The translations under genes were made by a program, and so were the position numbers. The notes under the pieces were generated by a model. The model had not been told where the DNA came from and ran no database searches. It was given only the letters and a program-made list of their open reading frames with translations. From NCBI GenBank assembly GCA_947487925.1, contig CANLCA010000174.1, positions 1 through 6,387 of the forward strand: a stretch of DNA of 6,387 nucleotides. Reading direction: 5' to 3'. Positions 1 through 5,165 of the stretch are shown one piece after another. Numbering within the stretch: the first letter of the stretch is position 1; every line of letters starts with the position of its first letter. This stretch comes from Verrucomicrobiales bacterium (GTDB lineage Bacteria; Verrucomicrobiota; Verrucomicrobiia; Limisphaerales; F1-80-MAGS106).

Positions 1-1148
1 GCATGACGGCAGGCCAATCGGCGCTGCTGTGCGTGGGGTCAGCGTATCCCTTCAAACGGTATGGTCGGAATGGGGTGGAATTGAGCGAAATGCTCCCCCA
101 TACAGGTGGCATTGTGGATGAGATCGCGCTGATTAGGTCCATGTTCACGGAGCCGATCAACCATGATCCTGCGGTCACCTTCTTCGGGACCGGGCATCAG
201 CAGCCAGGCCGGCCGACGATGGGCGCATGGCTCAGCTACGGACTCGGAAGTGAGAACGAGAACCTGCCCGCCTTTGTGGTGCTGACAAGCGGCAGCGGCG
301 GCCAGGCATTGCAGGCGCGTTACTGGGGCAACGGCTTCCTGCCGGGCAATCATCAGGGCGTCCAATTGCGCAGCCAGGGCGACCCCGTTCTTTATGTTTC
401 CAACCCGCCCGGCCTGAGCATGACCGCCCGCCGCCAGCTCATCGATGCCATGCAGGAATTCAATCGAAAACAGCTCGGCGCCCTGGCCGATCCGGCGATC
501 GCGACGCATATCGAGAACTACGAGCTCGCCTTCCGAATGCAGGCGAGCGTCCCCGAGCTGATGAGCCTCTCCAAGGAACCCAAGGAGATGCTCGAGCTTT
601 ACGGTGCAGAACCAGGCAAGGCCTCCTACGCCAACAACTGCCTCCTGGCCCGAAGACTGACGGAAAGCGGTGTCCGCTTCGTGCAGCTCTGCCACCGCGA
701 CTGGGATCATCATGGGGGTCTGCCCGAGGGCATCAAAACGCAGACCAAGAACACCGACCGGGCGAGCGCCGCCCTGGTGAAAGATCTGAAGGATCGAGGG
801 TTGCTCGACGAAACCTTAGTGATCTGGGGCGGTGAATTTGGGCGAACTGCTTACTCGCAGGGACAAATCCAGAAAGACAACTTCGGGCGGGACCATCACC
901 CGCGCTGCTTCTCGATCTGGATGGCTGGCGGCGGCGTGAAGCCTGGCTTCGTGCTGGGGGAGACTGACGAGTTCGGTTACAACATCACGACCGACCCGGT
1001 GAACGTCCACGACCTTCACGCAACCATCCTTCACCTGATCGGCATCGATCACAAGCAAATGACATATCGGTTCGAAGGCCGCGACTATCGCCTCACAGAC
1101 ATCCATGGCGAGGTGATCCCTGCCCTGCTGGCTAGTCACTCCGCCTAA
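1..1148 (+). CDS. DUF1501 family protein, 5'-truncated by the window edge
   Basis: The reading frame is open from the window edge to a TAA at 1146-1148. The ATG at position 3 gives 381 residues, but it is probably an internal Met: DUF1501 proteins of this subtype usually run to about 470-490 residues and carry a stretch like 'TGMTAGQ' roughly 100 residues in, so the twin-arginine leader and first strands lie upstream. Bases 1-2 (GC) would end the preceding codon, compatible with Gly. Counting from that Met, family hallmarks are NHDP (53-56), QQPGRP (66-71), GAWLSYGLGSEN (74-85), DWDHHGGL (233-240), GGEFGRT (276-282), GRDHHP (295-300) and AGGGVKPG (308-315). Family knowledge: DUF1501 proteins have an alkaline-phosphatase/sulfatase-like fold, are exported, and are often encoded next to DUF1549/DUF1553 cytochrome-like genes in Planctomycetes and Verrucomicrobia; their reaction is not established. 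The His/Asp-rich motifs suggest metal binding, which is inference. Family assignment is firm; function is not. Confidence 0.93.
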   Translation, partial: MTAGQSALLCVGSAYPFKRYGRNGVELSEMLPHTGGIVDEIALIRSMFTEPINHDPAVTFFGTGHQQPGRPTMGAWLSYGLGSENENLPAFVVLTSGSGGQALQARYWGNGFLPGNHQGVQLRSQGDPVLYVSNPPGLSMTARRQLIDAMQEFNRKQLGALADPAIATHIENYELAFRMQASVPELMSLSKEPKEMLELYGAEPGKASYANNCLLARRLTESGVRFVQLCHRDWDHHGGLPEGIKTQTKNTDRASAALVKDLKDRGLLDETLVIWGGEFGRTAYSQGQIQKDNFGRDHHPRCFSIWMAGGGVKPGFVLGETDEFGYNITTDPVNVHDLHATILHLIGIDHKQMTYRFEGRDYRLTDIHGEVIPALLASHSA

Positions 1149-1193
1149 CTCCAGGTTTTGAATACTGAATGCTGAACAGGCGATAGTTGGAAA

Positions 1194-1222
1194 CAGGTGT
1201 TCGCTGTTTTCGGTGGCACCTG
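1194..1222. repeat. Inverted repeat CAGGTG / CACCTG with 17-nt loop
   Basis: CAGGTG at 1194-1199 is the exact reverse complement of CACCTG at 1217-1222. Two G-U pairs could extend the stem inward. It lies 46 bases past the DUF1501 stop. The stem is short, the loop long and no T-run follows, so a terminator role is only weakly supported and it may be a chance pairing. Confidence 0.25.
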
Positions 1223-1288
1223 GTGGTGGTTTACAGGGAAAGTCGACAAGGCAGCATTTGGGGGTAGGGACGTCTCGCTGCGAGGTCC

Positions 1289-1307
1289 GCACCGCGTTCA
1301 GCGGTGC
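1289..1307. terminator. Candidate bidirectional hairpin between convergent genes
   Basis: GCACCGC at 1289-1295 pairs perfectly with GCGGTGC at 1301-1307 around a 5-nt loop (gttca). It is 45 bases beyond the stop codon of the minus-strand gene and about 140 bases beyond the DUF1501 stop, a plausible place for a shared terminator. Against this, neither strand has a following T-tract, so it is not a classical Rho-independent terminator. Confidence 0.3.
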
Positions 1308-1351
1308 AATGGAAGCAACGAAGAACCTGGAACGAATTCCGGTCCTGCGGC

Positions 1352-4300
1352 TCAGGGGGTCGGGACCCTGACGCGGAAGAACCGGGCTTGGGCGGCGTTG
1401 AAGGGAAGTTCATCACCGGAATTTGCAGTAGATTCAGCCCAATTCAAGAGGTTGTCAGAGAACTCAAGCCTGCCGCCCGCCGGCCAGTTCAATCGCAACC
1501 CGGCGGCGGTGCGAACAATGGTTATTTGGGGCCTGGCTTGCATCTCTCCCCCATTTCCAAACGAGACGTAGAGGCCGAAATTCGAGCCGTCAAAACTCAG
1601 GTTCACGAGAAGGTCTTCTCCATCAACATCCTCGAGGTAGGCGTAACGAATCGGCCGGCCGTTGAAGGTGTTTAGGCTCGTCAGTTCAGCAGTGATGATT
1701 CCTTCGCGCCAACGGTAGATGCCGCTCTTGGAGCCCGGACCGTTGGCTGTGAAAAGGATGCTCCCATCACTCGCATAACCAAACCAATGCGCGGGGGAGC
1801 CCAGACCCACCGAGGAACCCGACACAGGCGCGCCGGTCATGGCGATCACTCGCAAACCTGCGGTCGAATATTCGAGCAAGTAGCCCACTCCGAACGAGCC
1901 TGCGTGGCCCAAGAAAAGAATCCGCCCCTGTTGGACCTGGGGTGGACTTGAAAAACCGCCAAAGAATCCTCCGCCCGGGATGGGATCGCCAGAGAACGCA
2001 ATTTTTTGAAGCGAGCCGGCGTTGACCGAAGCAAAGATGCCTGAGTTCGTCGTGCCGTCCACTAGCCAAGCCGCCAGCGTCGAGCCGTCAAAGCCGACCT
2101 GCGCGCTGTTCCCCAACCACCGGCCGTCGCCGCCGGGGAGCCCTCCGGCAGAATCAGCCCATTTCGAAACAGCCAGGCCATCCCAAACATACAGACCACG
2201 AAAACCCCCAGGCCCATTGGTTGTCGATATAGGGTCGAATCCAAGAAAACCGGTCGCCGAGCCTGCCCGAGTGGGGTAACCTATGCGGTCGAACTCCTTG
2301 CCAGGCGATCCGGGCATGGGGGCTCCTTTACCCAGGACAAGGTTGGGCACGCCGTTTGACCAAACGAACAGCGAGGATTTGTTTTCATTTGTTCTGCTTG
2401 CGAGAAAATTGATGTTGCCCTGATCCTCGTGCGATAGGGCGTCAAGGAAAGTGGGTGTACCGGAAAATCCAGGCGGCACCATGCTCAGGTCAAACACCCT
2501 TTGGATTGCTCCAGCTTCCCAACGATAGAGGCCCCCGACGTCCGGGAAGTTCGTCGTGCCCTGGAACGTGACCACCTTGCTGCGCAGCTTGCCATCACCG
2601 ACTACCCGGAAGAACTGTCCCGCACGCTGCGGGATAGCCACGGAACGGTCGGCCACAAGAGTCAAAAGGCGCGATGTCGGCTGGGGGGAAACGACGGCCA
2701 CGGAGGCCGCCCGGCTCAGGGTCGTGCCGGCATCATTGCGAGCACGGAGGGTATAGGAGCCAACCGTGGCGGCTGAGGCCGTGAAACTGTAGCTTTGAAA
2801 CGTCGCGCCTGGAATTTCCACCCCCTCCTTAAGCCATTGGTAGCTGATAAGAGGTTGAAATGGTTCCGCATTCGCGTTTAAGTTCACTTGAGTTCCCGCC
2901 ACAACCTCCTGGCTGACTGGCTGATTGGTGAACTCTGGCGTCGTCGCCACATTCAACGTCACAATCGCGGAATAGGTCCCTTTGAAGTTGGTGGCGGTCA
3001 ATACGTACTGGCCGCCATCAGTCCGCAGGGGGTTGGCCAGTGTGTAGGTCAGATTGGTGGCACCCGGGATCGCCGTGTCGACATTCTGGTTGTTCGCGAA
3101 CACTCGGCGATGCCATTGGAAGCTCAGCAACGTTCCCTGCTGAAGGGTGAACGCAAGGGTGATGCTTTGCCCACCCACGGCGTTTGTGGTGTAGTTGAAC
3201 GGACTGAGCACTGGTGCCGTCTGCTTCGGGTAGACAGTCACCCGCTCCACCGTGCTTGTGGCGCTCCCGGTCGAGTTTGTGACGACCACGTAATAATCCC
3301 CACTGGCAGTGATCGGGATGTTGTTGCTGAAATAAGTCGAGCCGTTCAGCCCCGCCGCGATGATGGCTCCATTCTGCCACCAGGTGTAGTGGAGCGGTTG
3401 CTCTCCAGCGGCGGCCACGCGAAGGTTAAACGATGTGCCCTCCTCCACCGTGACCCCTTCGGGCAGCGGCGACTGAATCCACGCTGGAACGGGCCCGGAA
3501 AACACTTGCACTAAACTGTTAGAGCTCACTGTCAGGCCAGCGGGGTTGGAAATGGTGACATAGTAGCTACCCGCATCGGCCAGTGCCGCGGTCTTCACCA
3601 AGTTCTGATTTGTCGAGTTAACAAGAACTTCCCCATCCTTGTGCCATTGAAAAGCGTAAGGGGTATTATCCCCTGAGAACGACTTGGGGCCAATGTTCAA
3701 TCGCTGGCCGACTTGAACGCGGATGTCCGCATCCGCTTGGGTCGCGATTTTGGGTAAACCGATCACTTTCACCGACGTGGTGTTGGTGATCCGCCCGACC
3801 GCATTCGAGGCCACGATTGCCCACAAGCCGCCCAAATTCGCCGTCATGTTGAACTGCACATACACAGGGCTGCTCGGCCCCGTGATGGGGATCAATCCGC
3901 TAAAACCCGAGCGCAGCCAGATGTAACCGTTGGTGGCGACATTCGATGCGGCGGCCTCCAGGCGCAATGTCGCGCCCTGAACCACCACCATGTTGGTCGG
4001 GAGCTTCAAGGTGAATTCCGGCAACCCGGCCACGACGGACAATACCGCGGTGGAACTGGTCACCGTGCCGCCCGTATTGGAGATCGCCACCGAATAGATG
4101 CCCCCATCGCTCACCGAGGCGCTGGCTATCGAAAAACTACTCTGGTTGGCGCCAGGGAGATTCACGCCATCCTTGGACCACTGGTAGTTCAGCTGGGTGC
4201 CATCGGCGTTGACGGTGAAGGTGACCTGTGTTCCCGGGGCCACGATCCGGCCAAGAGGTTGTATCAAAATGCTTGGTGGCACCGGCAAACTCGCGGCCTC

Positions 4301-4879
4301 CACCAAGGACACTTCGTCCACAAACGCCCCGGTGGTCTTGCCTGTGTTGAAACTGGCGAACATCACGATTGTGCGTGTTGAGCTGGCACGAAAACGGAAC
4401 TGCCCACTCTGCCATTGGAGATTCTCGAAAGTCACCACCCGGTCAAATTCAAAAGGGTCTGACGTGGCAACACCGATGACAACGACTCTCAGCGCCGGCT
4501 TCACGCCGTTGGAGGAAGCGTCGGGATGGCCTGAGTATTTGAAACTCACGGCGTATTCCACTCCCGACTTTGTTGTCACCGCCTGATTAATCGATCCAGC
4601 ACCGCCCGCCGCGGTGTTTAGATGCACGTAGCGCGCGCCACTGGCTGCCGCCCCACGCCCGCCGTACTCAACGACGGACGCCGACCAGTTTGCGATGGTG
4701 TCCGCCGAGGGAACCTGGATCAGGCTTTGTGCTGGAGAGATCGTTGCCGTCTCGAAACTCCCGTTCAAGATGGCTTCGGCTCCAATAGCCTCGCGGTGCG
4801 CCCCGCTCGCGATCCACACCAGCGCGATCATGAAAACCCATCCCATTGAACCCGCACATCTGAGCGTTTTTAACTTCAT
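1352..4879 (-). CDS. Large secreted protein: DUF642-like domain, six Ig-like domains, beta-propeller-like repeats
   Basis: This 1175-residue protein is probably exported and surface-exposed or released, with a binding or adhesion role; no catalytic motif is visible. Residues 1-34 form a signal peptide (K2, K4, R7; hydrophobic core about 12-25; likely cleavage after AIGA). Residues 35-196 resemble a DUF642/carbohydrate-binding jelly roll, opening with LNGSFE and ending FVDEVSLVEA. Six Ig-like domains follow at about 201-283, 286-373, 376-460, 463-549, 555-644 and 648-730, each with a central Trp and most with a D-G-x-Y...N-x-x-G ending. Residues 741-1112 hold seven repeats of about 53 residues (G-L/I-Y/F-x-W, then a P-x-P-G-like turn), probably a seven-bladed propeller. 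Residues 1117-1175 are a short verrucomicrobial-style C-terminal module. The start is fixed by an in-frame TAG at 4892-4894, four codons upstream; M12 is a less likely alternative. The Shine-Dalgarno is weak (CAGAGA). It stands alone, convergent with DUF1501 and divergent from the transporter. Domain layout is well supported; ligand unknown. Confidence 0.93.
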   Translation of the reverse strand: MKLKTLRCAGSMGWVFMIALVWIASGAHREAIGAEAILNGSFETATISPAQSLIQVPSADTIANWSASVVEYGGRGAAASGARYVHLNTAAGGAGSINQAVTTKSGVEYAVSFKYSGHPDASSNGVKPALRVVVIGVATSDPFEFDRVVTFENLQWQSGQFRFRASSTRTIVMFASFNTGKTTGAFVDEVSLVEAASLPVPPSILIQPLGRIVAPGTQVTFTVNADGTQLNYQWSKDGVNLPGANQSSFSIASASVSDGGIYSVAISNTGGTVTSSTAVLSVVAGLPEFTLKLPTNMVVVQGATLRLEAAASNVATNGYIWLRSGFSGLIPITGPSSPVYVQFNMTANLGGLWAIVASNAVGRITNTTSVKVIGLPKIATQADADIRVQVGQRLNIGPKSFSGDNTPYAFQWHKDGEVLVNSTNQNLVKTAALADAGSYYVTISNPAGLTVSSNSLVQVFSGPVPAWIQSPLPEGVTVEEGTSFNLRVAAAGEQPLHYTWWQNGAIIAAGLNGSTYFSNNIPITASGDYYVVVTNSTGSATSTVERVTVYPKQTAPVLSPFNYTTNAVGGQSITLAFTLQQGTLLSFQWHRRVFANNQNVDTAIPGATNLTYTLANPLRTDGGQYVLTATNFKGTYSAIVTLNVATTPEFTNQPVSQEVVAGTQVNLNANAEPFQPLISYQWLKEGVEIPGATFQSYSFTASAATVGSYTLRARNDAGTTLSRAASVAVVSPQPTSRLLTLVADRSVAIPQRAGQFFRVVGDGKLRSKVVTFQGTTNFPDVGGLYRWEAGAIQRVFDLSMVPPGFSGTPTFLDALSHEDQGNINFLASRTNENKSSLFVWSNGVPNLVLGKGAPMPGSPGKEFDRIGYPTRAGSATGFLGFDPISTTNGPGGFRGLYVWDGLAVSKWADSAGGLPGGDGRWLGNSAQVGFDGSTLAAWLVDGTTNSGIFASVNAGSLQKIAFSGDPIPGGGFFGGFSSPPQVQQGRILFLGHAGSFGVGYLLEYSTAGLRVIAMTGAPVSGSSVGLGSPAHWFGYASDGSILFTANGPGSKSGIYRWREGIITAELTSLNTFNGRPIRYAYLEDVDGEDLLVNLSFDGSNFGLYVSFGNGGEMQARPQITIVRTAAGLRLNWPAGGRLEFSDNLLNWAESTANSGDELPFNAAQARFFRVRVPTP
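1544..2677 (-). repeat. Seven protein-level repeats of about 53 residues (predicted beta-propeller)
   Basis: Within the large secreted protein a GLYxW-like strand recurs at residues 783, 836, 895, 947, 999, 1053 and 1102 (for example GLYRW, SLFVW, GLYVW, GIYRW). A turn resembling G-x-P-x-P-G recurs about 12-17 residues later, at about 795, 848, 907, 961, 1013 and 1065, with an unpaired first copy at 741. Spacings are 49-59 residues. This matches the style of the 'GIYxxxGGxLxxVADxxTPIPGG' repeat family (DUF7453-type) seen in PVC and cyanobacterial secreted proteins. The seven-bladed propeller is an inference from copy number and periodicity. The copies have diverged in sequence, so this is an old duplication rather than a recent DNA repeat. 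Confidence 0.7.
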
Positions 4880-4978
4880 AATTCTCTGAATCTACCCAAC
4901 CCATGGACGCAAAGCGTTTGATCCTGAACGCCTTCCGAGCCAGCCCCCGATCTCCCCTCATGGCGACCGAGCGGGTTC

Positions 4979-4989
4979 TTGTGTCACAA
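4979..4989. promoter_or_regulatory. Short dyad TTGTG-T-CACAA, possible operator
   Basis: TTGTG and CACAA are perfect reverse complements around one central base. The dyad sits 100 bases upstream of the minus-strand start and within 15-20 bases of the TTGACG-like minus-strand hexamer. That position would suit a repressor or activator half-site pair. At 11 bp it could be chance, and it does not match a regulator site I can name. Confidence 0.2.
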
Positions 4990-5005
4990 CGACTGCTCAT
5001 CGTCA

Positions 5006-5037
5006 AATCCGGAGTTAAAACAATCCGGAGTTAAAAC
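5006..5037. repeat. Perfect 16-bp tandem duplication
   Basis: The unit aatccggagttaaaac occurs at 5006-5021 and again at 5022-5037 with no intervening base and no mismatch. It is followed two bases later by the first copy of the 12-bp word ggacagggccga. Such a perfect adjacent copy in otherwise non-repetitive intergenic DNA suggests slippage, or the end of a small mobile or palindromic-repeat element. It is not a CRISPR, since there are only two copies and no spacer. Confidence 0.85.
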
Positions 5038-5039
5038 TG

Positions 5040-5051
5040 GGACAGGGCCGA
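5040..5051 (+). repeat. 12-bp direct repeat ggacagggccga, copy 1
   Basis: This is identical to 5148-5159, with 108 bases between the two starts. It directly follows the 16-bp tandem duplication. Words of the type 'ctgggacagggcc' recall short intergenic repeats linked to REP-associated transposases in other bacteria. That comparison is from memory and unverified here. Confidence 0.7.
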
Positions 5052-5147
5052 ATCTTTACGTTTGTTGAAAATGCCGTTAGAGTCTGTACGGGGTGAGGCC
5101 ACTGCGGGCAGTCTTCCGAGGCAGACATGCGCTGGGAATGAATCTGC

Positions 5148-5159
5148 GGACAGGGCCGA
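5148..5159 (+). repeat. 12-bp direct repeat, copy 2, overlapping the transporter's ribosome-binding region
   Basis: This is the second exact copy of ggacagggccga. It ends 6 bases before the ATG at 5166, and its AGGG (5152-5155) is the only Shine-Dalgarno-like purine run near that start, about 10 bases upstream. If the repeat belongs to a mobile element, the element supplied or disturbed the translation signal of the transporter gene. Confidence 0.6.
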
Positions 5160-5165
5160 CCCACC

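Larger units (their letters stand above)
1149..1351. other. Convergent intergenic region, no gene seen
   Basis: This gap separates the stop of the DUF1501 gene from the stop of the large minus-strand gene. Short ORFs that cross it run on antisense into the neighbours and look like nothing known. It starts with an imperfect 7-nt tandem (aatactg, aatgctg) near 1160-1173. It then contains a 6-bp inverted repeat at 1194-1222, a small perfect dyad ctcgc-t-gcgag at 1274-1284, and a stronger 7-bp stem at 1289-1307. None is followed by a T-tract on either strand, so transcription of the two facing genes may end here by a Rho-dependent or otherwise unseen mechanism. Confidence 0.6.
4880..5165. promoter_or_regulatory. 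Divergent intergenic region carrying both promoters
   Basis: The start codons of the large minus-strand gene and the plus-strand transporter face away from each other across this gap, so both promoters should lie here. No strong sigma-70 pair is visible. On the plus strand TTGTTG (5062-5067) and TGTACG (5085-5090), 17 bases apart, are a poor candidate. On the minus strand TTGACG (complement of 5001-5006) has a good -35 shape but no convincing -10 at the right spacing. The region also contains an 11-bp dyad (4979-4989), a 16-bp tandem duplication (5006-5037), a 12-bp word present twice (5040 and 5148), and a small palindrome actgc-gg-gcagt at 5101-5112. No gene is seen. Confidence 0.5.

Noticed and set aside
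3..5. ATG at position 3 as the true start of the DUF1501 gene
   Set aside because: The product would be about 100 residues short for the family and lack its export signal; the residues after it match an internal family segment.
39..713. Minus-strand ORF of 224 codons opposite the DUF1501 gene
   Set aside because: It lies entirely antisense to a gene with clear family motifs; its translation has no recognisable domain and looks like a codon-bias shadow in GC-rich DNA.
816..1292. Minus-strand ORF of 158 codons across the DUF1501 3' end
   Set aside because: Most of it is antisense to conserved DUF1501 motifs, and the rest crosses the intergenic hairpins; no domain is recognisable.
1352..1531. 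PEP-CTERM or LPXTG anchor at the C-terminus of the large protein
   Set aside because: There is no P-E-P or LPXTG motif, no C-terminal hydrophobic helix and no basic tail; the protein ends in RVRVPTP.
2888..3514. Plus-strand ORF of 208 codons inside the large secreted-protein gene
   Set aside because: It is antisense to Ig-like domains 4 to 6, whose pattern is unmistakable; its own translation is rich in Arg/His/Gly with no domain pattern.
4668..5006. Minus-strand ORF of 112 codons spanning the start of the large gene
   Set aside because: It overlaps the signal peptide and DUF642-like coding region in another frame, and its translation has no signal or domain.
5006..5037. CRISPR-like repeat
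   Set aside because: There are only two copies, joined without a spacer, and no cas gene; a tandem duplication explains it.
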